Shown here in pieces: positions 8,816 through 15,335 of a DNA stretch of 64,000 nt. A model generated the notes under the pieces. It was not told the DNA's origin and ran no database searches. It saw only the letters and a list, made by a program, of their open reading frames with translations. Each line of letters starts with the position of its first letter. Position 1 is the first letter of the stretch. This DNA is from Citrobacter rodentium NBRC 105723 = DSM 16636 (lineage in GTDB: Bacteria; Pseudomonadota; Gammaproteobacteria; Enterobacterales; Enterobacteriaceae). A program made the translations under genes and the position numbers. The stretch covers positions 2,852,001 through 2,916,000 of the forward strand of contig NZ_CP082833.1 of NCBI RefSeq assembly GCF_021278985.1, written 5' to 3'.

Positions 8816-9396
8816 ATCAACTTTTCAGACACCTGGCGACCCGCGTCGCCGGGATGTTGGGTATTGGTCGTGTGACGGGTCAGAACGACGGCGGCACAGT
8901 TCAGAGCGTGCAGTACCAGACACCGCTGGAGGTGGCTACGGCCCGCCGGATAACGGAGTTTGGCTTTTCTTCCGCGCTGCCTGCGGGCTCTGATGTGGTA
9001 CTGGCTTTCCTGGGGGGCGATCGCTCCAGCCCGGTGATCATTGGCTCCAACCATCAGGGGCACCGACATACCGGGCTGAACCCGGGAGAAACGGTCCTTT
9101 ATAACCAGTGGGGGCTTTATATCCTGATGACGGAGAAAGGGATCACTGTTGAGGCGAACGGACAGGATGTGACGGTGAATAACGCCAGAAACCTGACGGT
9201 CACAGCGACAGAGCAGGTAAAGCTGATCACGCCGAAGCTGCTGGTTACCGGGGATGTTGTCGATAACTGCGAGAGCAACCCGCGCACGCTGAAAGAGTTA
9301 CGCGACGCATATAACGGTCACAACCATGTGACGAAAGGCGTCGCTGGTGGCAGCAGCAGTATTACCAGTGAGAAAACCGCGGGGCAGGTGACATGA
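8812..9396 (+). CDS. Baseplate central spike protein (Mu gp45 / gpV-like)
   Basis: A protein of 194 residues. The N-terminal part is an OB-fold-like domain (VARRITEFGFSS, LPAGSDVVLAFLGGDR), followed by a short beta-helix stalk with repeated VTV/LTV motifs. The C-terminal tip carries HNH in a GHNHVTKG context; related spikes hold an iron ion at the tip with an HxH motif. The protein pierces the outer membrane when the tail contracts. Confidence 0.9.
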   Translation: MNQLFRHLATRVAGMLGIGRVTGQNDGGTVQSVQYQTPLEVATARRITEFGFSSALPAGSDVVLAFLGGDRSSPVIIGSNHQGHRHTGLNPGETVLYNQWGLYILMTEKGITVEANGQDVTVNNARNLTVTATEQVKLITPKLLVTGDVVDNCESNPRTLKELRDAYNGHNHVTKGVAGGSSSITSEKTAGQVT

Positions 9397-9845
9397 GTGA
9401 CGTTTCATCATTCTGGGACGCTGACGCCATGCACGCTGACTGGGGGATCACCGCTGGCGCACTGGCGTCGGGTAATGACCTCCAGACAGCGGTGATTATC
9501 AGCCTGTTCACTGACCGCCTGGCGCGTGCCGACGATGACTATGAAGGCACTGACCGCCGGGGATGGTGGGGAGATTCCGGAGAGGCTCAGGCGATGGGCT
9601 CCCGCCTGTGGCTGCTGCGCCGCGAAAAATTAACGACCCGTGTTGCTGTCAGGGCGGAGGAATACGCGCTGGAGGCACTGGCCTGGCTGAAATCTGATGG
9701 TGTGGTGGGGGATATTCAGGTGGAGGCGCAAATCATATGGCCGGCGCGCCTTAACCTGATTGTTCGCCTGAGTTCGCCGGACGGTGACGGCCAGCAGGAA
9801 ATCAAATTTTACTGGGTATGGGAGCAGTTAAAGAATGCCGTTTAA
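9393..9845 (+). CDS. Baseplate wedge protein (Mu gp46 family)
   Basis: A protein of 150 residues of the Phage_GP46 family. The signature DRRGWWGDS is visible at about residues 50 to 60, preceded by the LQTAVIISLFTDRLARADD segment. It corresponds to the gpW/T4 gp25-type wedge component. Four-base overlap with the spike gene and 11-base overlap with the gpJ-like gene show tight translational coupling. Confidence 0.92.
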   Translation: MSDVSSFWDADAMHADWGITAGALASGNDLQTAVIISLFTDRLARADDDYEGTDRRGWWGDSGEAQAMGSRLWLLRREKLTTRVAVRAEEYALEALAWLKSDGVVGDIQVEAQIIWPARLNLIVRLSSPDGDGQQEIKFYWVWEQLKNAV

Positions 9846-10992
9846 ACGAGACACCCTGAGTGAACTGCGTCAGCGAAACCGGCAGTTCCTGCAAACCGAG
9901 CTGAAAAGCGTCGGTGCGTTGTTGCGATTTTCGAACCTGCGTGTTCTGGCGGATATGGATGCCGGAATGTCCCATCTGCATTATGCCTATCTGGACTACA
10001 TCGCGAAGCAGTCCATTCCCTTTACCGCAACGGGGGAGTATCTGGCGCAGTGGATGGCGTTGAAGAAGGTATTCCGCAAGGCGGCCAGCGCAGCCCGTTC
10101 GCCAGCCTGTCAGGCAACCGGTACCCCCGGGGCGATTATTCCGGCGGGCTCCATCCTGAATCGTTCTGACGGATACCAGTACACCACCGATGCCGGGCTG
10201 AAAATCGGTACTGATGGTACCGGTACGGTGCCGGTCACAGCGGTGCTCTCTGATATTACGGAGGATGTGAGCGGAGGCGGATCGGCAGGAAATGCTGACA
10301 GCGGCACCCGTCTGACGCTGGATACCAACATTGCGGGCGTTGAAAGCGCGCTGATACTGCTGGAGGCCGCCACCGGCGGGGCCGATATTGAAGATGGGGA
10401 AGCTTTCCGACAGCGAGGATTGCTGGCGTATCAGAGCGAATCACAGGGCGGGAACGCGGACGATTACAGACGTTGGGCGCTGGAGGTGGCAGGCATTACC
10501 CGTGCCTGGGTGGCGCCGCGACTGATGGGGGCTAACAGTGTTGGTGTCTATATCATGTGTGATGGCGCCGATCGTTCAAACAACGGGTTTCCTGTTGGTA
10601 CTGACGGGGTAGCGACAAAGGAACAATACCCGTATGGCAAGGCTACTGGTGACCAGTTGCGGGTCGCTGATTACATTTTTCCACGCCGCCCGGCCACTAC
10701 TGTTATCTGGGTCTGTTCTCCGATTAAAAAGGTGATTAATTTTGATATTGGCGGCATTCCGGATGCTGACGCGGCCACGGTTGCAGCGATTGAAAGCGCT
10801 ATTGATGAGGTCTTCTTTGACAATGGCGAGCCTGGCGGAAAAATTTTTATGTCCGATTTAACGCTGGCCATCGGTGCGATCGATGGAACCCGGGGCTTTG
10901 TGATTAACAGCCCCTCCGGAACCTTTATCCAGCTGGGCGCGGGTGAACTCCCCGTCCGCGGTGATATCACATTTTCGGGTACCACGACATGA
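9835..10992 (+). CDS. Baseplate J-like protein (Mu gp47)
   Basis: A protein of 385 residues of the Baseplate_J family: N-terminal helices with a YLAQWMALKKVFRKAA segment, then a central beta domain (PAGSILNRSDGYQYTT) and the conserved WALEVAGITRAWVAP segment at about residue 217. Together with gp46 and gp48 homologues it builds the wedge that triggers sheath contraction. It overlaps the next gene by four bases. Confidence 0.93.
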   Translation: MPFKRDTLSELRQRNRQFLQTELKSVGALLRFSNLRVLADMDAGMSHLHYAYLDYIAKQSIPFTATGEYLAQWMALKKVFRKAASAARSPACQATGTPGAIIPAGSILNRSDGYQYTTDAGLKIGTDGTGTVPVTAVLSDITEDVSGGGSAGNADSGTRLTLDTNIAGVESALILLEAATGGADIEDGEAFRQRGLLAYQSESQGGNADDYRRWALEVAGITRAWVAPRLMGANSVGVYIMCDGADRSNNGFPVGTDGVATKEQYPYGKATGDQLRVADYIFPRRPATTVIWVCSPIKKVINFDIGGIPDADAATVAAIESAIDEVFFDNGEPGGKIFMSDLTLAIGAIDGTRGFVINSPSGTFIQLGAGELPVRGDITFSGTTT

Positions 10993-11594
10993 GCCGGTAC
11001 AGCACAGATGACTATGCCGCAGCGCTGGGAAAACTACTGCCACCCGGAAAGGCCTGGCAACATGACCGCCAGACGGTGATGGGACGCGTACTCAGGGCAA
11101 TAGCCAGATCGTTCGCGGCCAACGATACGGCGGCGGTTTCCCTGCTGCGAAACGCCTTTCCCGCGACGGCGGGCACCCTGCTGACGGAATGGGAAGAAAC
11201 GCTGGGGCTACCGGATAACTGCTCTATCTCCGAGATGATCACCATTTCCCGGCGCCGTGAGGCGGTAGTGGCCAGGCTAACCAGCAGTGGCAATCTGAGT
11301 ATTGACGGGCTGATCCAGACGCTGGCCGCGGCGGGTTATACCATTACTGTGACTGAATATCGCCGGGCGCGCTGCGGGCTTTCTGCGTGCGGCGATGCCC
11401 TGAATGGTGACGACTGGCCGTTTGTGCTGCAGGTCAACGTCCCTGAAACCACCATATTTCGGGCAAAGTGCGGGCAGGCACGATGTGGTGACCCACTCAG
11501 GTCATGGGGTAACAAAACGCTGGAATGTATGCTGCAGCGCCTGGTCGATCCTGGCCTGATTCTGCGAATTAACTATATCCCCGCTGCCTCCTGA
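10989..11594 (+). CDS. YmfQ / Mu gp48 family tail protein (DUF2313)
   Basis: A protein of 201 residues. The start, YAAALGKLLPPGKAW, is the hallmark of the YmfQ/gp48 family. It equals P2 gpI and T4 gp6-like wedge partners that link the baseplate to the fibres. The C-terminal half holds two RCG/KCG...RCGD motifs with four cysteines, common in this family. The tail fibre gene follows after a 53-base gap with its own ribosome binding site. Confidence 0.92.
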   Translation: MSRYSTDDYAAALGKLLPPGKAWQHDRQTVMGRVLRAIARSFAANDTAAVSLLRNAFPATAGTLLTEWEETLGLPDNCSISEMITISRRREAVVARLTSSGNLSIDGLIQTLAAAGYTITVTEYRRARCGLSACGDALNGDDWPFVLQVNVPETTIFRAKCGQARCGDPLRSWGNKTLECMLQRLVDPGLILRINYIPAAS

Positions 11595-11647
11595 TTCTCT
11601 GACCCCCTGAATTATTTTTCATAATCACGTAACTGTGAGGATAACGC

Positions 11648-12496
11648 ATGCAAAAAATTGGAGATCTCACTGATACCGCAGACGGTAACGGTGAGTTTAC
11701 TGATGGTAATGTGGCCGGGAATGTCCAGCCCACTGAACTGATGGGTGGGTGGTTTACCACCGTGCAGCGCGAATTAATCGCTGTTCTGTCGGGGGCGGGT
11801 ATTGAGCCGGATCCGACGAATGATGCACAGGTTATCACTGCCATTCAGGGCCTTATTAAAAAGGCCACAGATGATGCTTCTGGTGTCCCGGTTGGCTCTC
11901 CCATTCCCTGGCCGTCGGATACGGTACCGGACGGGTATGCGCTGATGCAGGGCCAGACGTTTGATAAAGCGAAATACCCCAAACTGGCAATTGCGTATCC
12001 TGGAGGTGTTATCCCTGATATGCGTGGATGGACAATAAAGGGGAAACCTGCCAGTGGGCGAGTAGTTCTGTCTCAGGAGCAGGATGGCATCAAGTCGCAT
12101 ACCCATAGTGCCAGCGCCTCAAATACGGATTTAGGCACGAAAACAACCAGTTCGTTTGATTATGGGACTAAAACGACCAGTACATTTGATTACGGTACTA
12201 AAACTACCAACACAACTGGCGAACATACCCACGGTTATACGACAGGTGCACAGCCATCAGGTACCAGAGGTGATTGGGATTCTGATGGTCTTCGAAATAC
12301 TGTTCAGACCAGTTCAGCAGGTAACCATGCCCATACCGTAGGCATTGGTGCACACAACCATACTGTCGGTATTGGTGCTCATTCTCATACAATCGCAATC
12401 GGTTCGCATGGGCATACCATTACGGTAAATGCTTCTGGTAATGCAGAAAATACTGTAAAAAACATTGCATATAATTACATCGTGAGGCTTGCATAA
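11648..12496 (+). CDS. Tail fibre protein with collar domain and HxH-rich tip
   Basis: A protein of 282 residues. The N-terminal 75 residues are the attachment region common to short Mu/lambda-like fibres. A phage tail collar domain follows (IPWPSDTVPDGYALMQGQTFD, PDMRGWTIKG, residues 85 to 145). The tip holds three consecutive 10-residue repeats (DYGTKTTSxF type) and six HxH motifs, four of them in a closely spaced GIGAHxHT series. In T4 gp37 and lambda Stf-type fibres, such a series forms an iron-binding needle that contacts the receptor. It is the likely host-range determinant, and its stop overlaps the chaperone start (TAATG). Confidence 0.9.
   Translation: MQKIGDLTDTADGNGEFTDGNVAGNVQPTELMGGWFTTVQRELIAVLSGAGIEPDPTNDAQVITAIQGLIKKATDDASGVPVGSPIPWPSDTVPDGYALMQGQTFDKAKYPKLAIAYPGGVIPDMRGWTIKGKPASGRVVLSQEQDGIKSHTHSASASNTDLGTKTTSSFDYGTKTTSTFDYGTKTTNTTGEHTHGYTTGAQPSGTRGDWDSDGLRNTVQTSSAGNHAHTVGIGAHNHTVGIGAHSHTIAIGSHGHTITVNASGNAENTVKNIAYNYIVRLA
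12128..12217 (+). repeat. Three 30-bp direct repeats in the tail fibre gene
   Basis: Units at 12128-12157, 12158-12187 and 12188-12217 encode DLGTKTTSSF, DYGTKTTSTF and DYGTKTTNTT. Third-position differences between units show they are not a very recent slippage product. Confidence 0.85.
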
Positions 12497-13074
12497 TGAC
12501 TTTTAAAATGATTGCAGAAGCACAAACAATTAATGTGTTTAACTTACTAGATGGTACTAATGAATTTATTGGTGAGAGTGATACATATATACCACCATAT
12601 ACAGGATTACCTGCAAATTGTACCAATATTGCGCCACCAGAAATTCCTGCTGGATATGCGGCCATTTTTGATATTGATGAAAATACATGGCTTTTGGTTG
12701 AAGATCATCGTGGGATTACTGTGTATGAAACTGAAACAGGTATGCCAATTTATATTTCGTCCCTTGGTGCATTACCGCCAAATGTGACAACTATTTCACC
12801 AGACAGGAACTATCAGAAGTGGAATGGAGAAGCATGGATAGATGATGTCGATGCAGAGCGTGAGGCATTTATCAGAGAAGCTGAATCGCAGAAGAAAGAA
12901 CAGCTCCAACAGGCTGGTGAAATCATTGCCACCTTACAGGACGCTGTTGATTTAGATATGGCTACAGATGATGAGAAGATACGCCTGAAAGAGTGGAAAA
13001 AATATCGAATATTGCTCAGTCGCGTGCAACCAACTGATGTGCCCAACATTCAATGGCCAGAGCTAGTAGAGTAA
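12496..13074 (+). CDS. Tail fibre assembly chaperone (Tfa family)
   Basis: A protein of 192 residues of the Caudo_TAP/Tfa family: an N-terminal domain that contacts the fibre and a C-terminal helical part with many Glu/Gln/Lys followed by a conserved WKKYRILLSRV..VPNIQWPE end. The chaperone folds or caps the fibre tip encoded just upstream. Base composition is clearly more AT-rich than the tail operon, as is common for exchangeable fibre modules. Confidence 0.92.
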   Translation: MTFKMIAEAQTINVFNLLDGTNEFIGESDTYIPPYTGLPANCTNIAPPEIPAGYAAIFDIDENTWLLVEDHRGITVYETETGMPIYISSLGALPPNVTTISPDRNYQKWNGEAWIDDVDAEREAFIREAESQKKEQLQQAGEIIATLQDAVDLDMATDDEKIRLKEWKKYRILLSRVQPTDVPNIQWPELVE

Positions 13075-13083
13075 TAAAAGGAA

Positions 13084-13100
13084 GGGAGGTTAAACCTCCC
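13084..13100. terminator. Hairpin between convergent Tfa and acetyltransferase genes
   Basis: GGGAGG, loop TTAAA, CCTCCC. On the plus strand it lies 10 bases after the Tfa stop and is followed by ATTCTTT; on the minus strand it overlaps the last codons of the acetyltransferase and runs into a TTCCTTTTATT tract. It probably terminates transcription in both directions. Confidence 0.6.
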
Positions 13101-13644
13101 ATTCTTTACAGATGTTTTCTTTTTTTGTGTAATAAATAGAGTTTGAGGGTATCGTTTTATTAACGAATGTAAAAGCTCCTATTTTTACGTTGTCACCAAT
13201 TACAATGTTTTCTGATATAATGCAGGAGTTTGCTCCAACATTAACATTATCACCAATTGTGATTTTATTAGTGTTATTGTTTTTTAATCCAATAGTGGTG
13301 TTTTGTCTTATGTTGAAGTTTTTGCCTATCGTCGCATATCTTGTGATAACAATCCCGCTATAATGTCCAATATATAATCCGGGGGCAATTGAAACACCTA
13401 GTTCAATGTCTGTGTTATATTTAAAAAATAATTTTCTATTTATTCTTTTCCCTATTTTTTTTAGTTGTTTGTTATTTGAACCATATAGATAAGATGCAAT
13501 GCGCCACCAGAAAAGAAATCTACGTTTAGGTTGACGCCAGGCATGTCTGATGGTGCGAGCCCATGAGAATTTCTTATCCTTATTTCCGATAACTTCTACT
13601 CTTAAACACTCTTTAAGAAAAGCTAATTCTTTTTTGCGCATCAT
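13090..13644 (-). CDS. Prophage-encoded serine acetyltransferase-like hexapeptide transferase
   Basis: A protein of 184 residues. The C-terminal half is a left-handed beta-helix made of hexapeptide repeats (IAPGLYIGHYSGIVI, IGKNFNIRQNTTIG, IGDNVNVGANSCII, IGDNVKIGAFTFV), closest to the CysE/serine O-acetyltransferase subgroup; the histidine in IGHYSG matches the catalytic His position. The N-terminal 80 residues are basic and helical. It is much more AT-rich than neighbouring genes, lies opposite to the tail operon next to the fibre module, and is flanked by a terminator. By position it looks like a lysogenic conversion gene that may acetylate a surface sugar; the substrate is unknown. Confidence 0.78.
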   Translation of the reverse strand: MMRKKELAFLKECLRVEVIGNKDKKFSWARTIRHAWRQPKRRFLFWWRIASYLYGSNNKQLKKIGKRINRKLFFKYNTDIELGVSIAPGLYIGHYSGIVITRYATIGKNFNIRQNTTIGLKNNNTNKITIGDNVNVGANSCIISENIVIGDNVKIGAFTFVNKTIPSNSIYYTKKENICKEWEV

Positions 13645-13668
13645 TTCACCTAAAGCCTCTAACGAGGC

Positions 13669-14079
13669 TTAACGTTTTTCCCGTCCGATCACTTTATCAG
13701 CAGCCACACGTGACAGGAAGCCTGAGCGGCTACCATATTCGGGATGAGCGGCAACAAATTGATCGATACGACGGATCAGCAAAGAGGGAAGCGTTACGTT
13801 GATTTTTTCTGCTTTCCCCATTAACCGGGTAACGTCTACATCCACCAGTGCCCATACTACGCCTGTATAATCGGGATCTGCGAGCCAGTTTTCCACGCTG
13901 GTAGCTTCCGGCACCGCTTCACCATCTTCCACCAGTAATTCGATATGTGCGTCGATAGCCTCACGCACGCTCTCTATCGCATCCTGATAGTTGTCGCCGC
14001 CAGAGAAGCAGCCTGGAATATCAGGTACGCGAACGCCGAAGGATGAATCGCCTTTATCAATAGCAACGGGATATAACAT
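13669..14079 (-). CDS. hicB: HicB family antitoxin
   Basis: A protein of 136 residues. The N-terminal part is the HicB fold (LYPVAIDKGD, FGVRVPDIPGCFSGGD) that binds and blocks the toxin; the C-terminal part (KINVTLPSLLIRRIDQFVAA) is a ribbon-helix-helix type DNA-binding domain for autoregulation. It follows the small toxin gene by 23 bases with a good ribosome binding site (TGGAGG), so the two should be co-transcribed. Such pairs are common in prophages and act in plasmid/prophage stability or phage defence. Confidence 0.93.
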   Translation of the reverse strand: MLYPVAIDKGDSSFGVRVPDIPGCFSGGDNYQDAIESVREAIDAHIELLVEDGEAVPEATSVENWLADPDYTGVVWALVDVDVTRLMGKAEKINVTLPSLLIRRIDQFVAAHPEYGSRSGFLSRVAADKVIGREKR

Positions 14080-14102
14080 TTGAACCTCCAGGAGGCAGGG
14101 GC

Positions 14103-14282
14103 TTAGAGCCCCGCCTGTTTCTTGATGCTTTTGAGTGTTGGTAGCGGTATATCTTTCTGTGGATGTTTCACCGTTACCAGCCCTTTCTTGGTTGGGTGCT
14201 TAAACTGGTGATGACTACCTTTTACTCTCACCAGATACCACCCGTCAGCTTCAATCATTGCTATCGCATTCCTGCTATCCAT
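14103..14282 (-). CDS. hicA: HicA family mRNA interferase toxin
   Basis: A protein of 59 residues beginning MDSRNAIAMIEADGWYLVR. The GSHHQFKHP segment carries the catalytic histidine (H24) of the dsRBD-like HicA fold. It degrades mRNA in a translation-independent way when not bound by HicB. It is the first gene of the pair. Its GGAGG motif abuts the ATG directly, an unusually short spacing that may keep toxin translation low relative to HicB. Confidence 0.92.
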   Translation of the reverse strand: MDSRNAIAMIEADGWYLVRVKGSHHQFKHPTKKGLVTVKHPQKDIPLPTLKSIKKQAGL

Positions 14283-14309
14283 CCTCCGGCTCTCTGTATT
14301 GTTTTGATG

Positions 14310-14343
14310 GGGTTATAGTAACCCAATTGAGGGGCGGGGTCAA
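14310..14343 (-). promoter_or_regulatory. hicAB promoter with overlapping operator palindrome
   Basis: On the minus strand TTGACC (14338-14343), 17-base spacer, TACTAT (14315-14320). An inverted repeat GGGTTA-TAG-TAACCC (14310-14324) covers the -10 element, in the place expected for autorepression by the HicB DNA-binding domain. Confidence 0.72.
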
Positions 14344-14384
14344 GTTTTTTGGGGTTATTGGAGTTATAGTGTGGCTATTCTATG

Positions 14385-14630
14385 TCAGAAGAACCAGTCA
14401 TCAGCCGACTCCCAGACCTCTTGCAGCATTTTTTCCACGTTCTTCTTGGTTTCATCTTTATCCACTGCACGGAAGACCGATAGACCGTCGCTTCCAGCTG
14501 GTTTTACGATGACTTCAATATCCTGGTATTGTTTACCCAGGCGCTTTGTCATTTCTTCCTGAAGTGCGGAAGGCGCGGTTTTCGGTAACTTTCCGTATTT
14601 TTCTTTGGCAATACTGATTTCGACACGCAT
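14385..14630 (-). CDS. DinI-like family protein
   Basis: A protein of 81 residues starting MRVEISIAKEKYGKLP, typical of phage DinI-like proteins (PF06183). DinI binds RecA filaments and tunes SOS; P2/186-like phages use related proteins (Tum type) in SOS-linked induction. A longer frame exists, but the start at 14630 has an AGGAG ribosome binding site at correct spacing. Two LexA-type boxes lie directly upstream, so expression should rise after DNA damage. The end of the protein is acidic and Trp-rich (EVWESADDWFF). Confidence 0.88.
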   Translation of the reverse strand: MRVEISIAKEKYGKLPKTAPSALQEEMTKRLGKQYQDIEVIVKPAGSDGLSVFRAVDKDETKKNVEKMLQEVWESADDWFF

Positions 14631-14646
14631 TTTAGCATCTCCTTTA

Positions 14647-14662
14647 CTGGTTGAATATACAG
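14647..14662 (-). promoter_or_regulatory. LexA box 1 of DinI-like gene
   Basis: Minus strand CTGT-ATATTCAA-CCAG, one mismatch from the CTGT-N8-ACAG consensus, located 17 bases before the start codon. Confidence 0.75.
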
Positions 14663-14672
14663 TTATATTTAA

Positions 14673-14688
14673 CTGGTCATACATACAG
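14673..14688 (-). promoter_or_regulatory. LexA box 2 of DinI-like gene
   Basis: Minus strand CTGT-ATGTATGA-CCAG, again one mismatch from consensus and 26 bases from box 1. Two similar boxes in series suggest cooperative LexA control. Confidence 0.75.
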
Positions 14689-14744
14689 TGTCAAGTTGTA
14701 AGCTGTGTCGATCAGGTAAGAATTTTTGTGCAAATTTATGGCAC

Positions 14745-14770
14745 AAAAAAACCAGCCCCTGAGAGGCTGG
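14745..14770 (-). terminator. Intrinsic terminator downstream of ssrA
   Basis: On the minus strand CCAGCC, loop TCTCAGG, GGCTGG followed by seven T. It ends transcripts coming from ssrA before they reach the prophage DinI-like gene. It is prophage-supplied if the integration junction is at the end of ssrA. Confidence 0.8.
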
Positions 14771-14899
14771 CTTGATTGTTTTGGAGCCGCGGCTCCTTTA
14801 CGTATCCTTTTTTGTCCCGCTACCGTCTGGTCGGTGTCCTGCCGGGACTGCTAACTTCCTGTTTTTACTGGTGCTGTCCTTGCACTGTCCTGTCTAAAG
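14771..14899. other. Putative phage attachment flank next to ssrA
   Basis: There is no coding potential. It contains a perfect 14-base palindrome GGAGCCGCGGCTCC (14783-14796) and three TGTCCT(G/T) direct repeats (14835-14841, 14875-14881, 14886-14892) close to the ssrA 3' end, possible integrase arm-type sites. The duplicated att core itself cannot be defined because the other end of the prophage is outside the window. Confidence 0.45.
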
Positions 14900-15264
14900 T
14901 GGTGGAGCTGGCGGGAGTTGAACCCGCGTCCGAAATTCCTACATCCTCGGTACTACATGCTTAGTCAGTCTTTACATTCGCCTGGCACCTGCGGACGGAC
15001 ACGCCACTACCAGACTAGCCTGATTAGTTTTAACGCTTCAACCCCAGGCAGGGCATCCACGCGATCTCTTTTGGGTTTGACCTCTCTTTGATCCCCGTCT
15101 TAAGAGCGGAAGCTAGGGAGAGAGGGCTCTGAGCAGGTTATTAAGCTGCTAAAGCGTAGTTTTCGTCGTTTGCGACTATTTTTTTGCGGTTTATTAACGA
15201 GGCCTACCGCACCTCGGCATGCACCTTGGGTTTCGCGAATCCCGTCGAATCCAGAATCAGCCCC
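14900..15264 (-). ncRNA. ssrA: tmRNA (SsrA), intact
   Basis: A 365-base gene whose 5' end GGGGCTGATTCTGG and 3' end TTCAACTCCCGCCAGCTCCACCA-type acceptor half match enterobacterial tmRNA (the 3' end reads CCAGCTCCACCA). The tag reading frame is at 15138-15173 and encodes ANDENYALAA followed by two stops. It rescues stalled ribosomes with SmpB, whose gene is about 18 kb away because of the adhesin locus. The prophage abuts the 3' end and leaves the mature sequence complete. Confidence 0.97.
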
Positions 15265-15277
15265 AATGTGTCAGGAC

Positions 15278-15283
15278 AGTATA
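15278..15283 (-). promoter_or_regulatory. ssrA promoter -10 element
   Basis: Minus strand TATACT 13 bases upstream of the mature 5' end, consistent with a precursor carrying a short 5' leader removed by RNase P. The -35 is poor (around GTCACG). Confidence 0.55.
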
Positions 15284-15335
15284 ACAGACTTGTGACAGTC
15301 GTGACCAGTCCCTCATTTCGCTAACCTTCAACCAT

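Larger units (their letters stand above)
1..14899. mobile_element. Prophage, right-hand part, integrated at ssrA
   Basis: Continuous run of virion structural genes on the plus strand from the window edge to 13,074, then prophage accessory genes on the minus strand up to the 3' end of ssrA. The head genes are lambda-like (gpE, gpFII) and the tail genes Mu-like (sheath, tube, gpN, gpP, gp45 to gp48), so the particle should be a myovirus of mosaic origin. The right boundary is placed at the 3' end of the tmRNA gene, a well-known integration target. No integrase lies between the last accessory gene and ssrA, so the integrase, lysis, replication and repressor genes are expected left of the window. 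Confidence 0.9.

Noticed and set aside
14776..14964. Short open frame entering ssrA
   Set aside because: It overlaps the tmRNA gene and attachment flank, with no sensible protein features.
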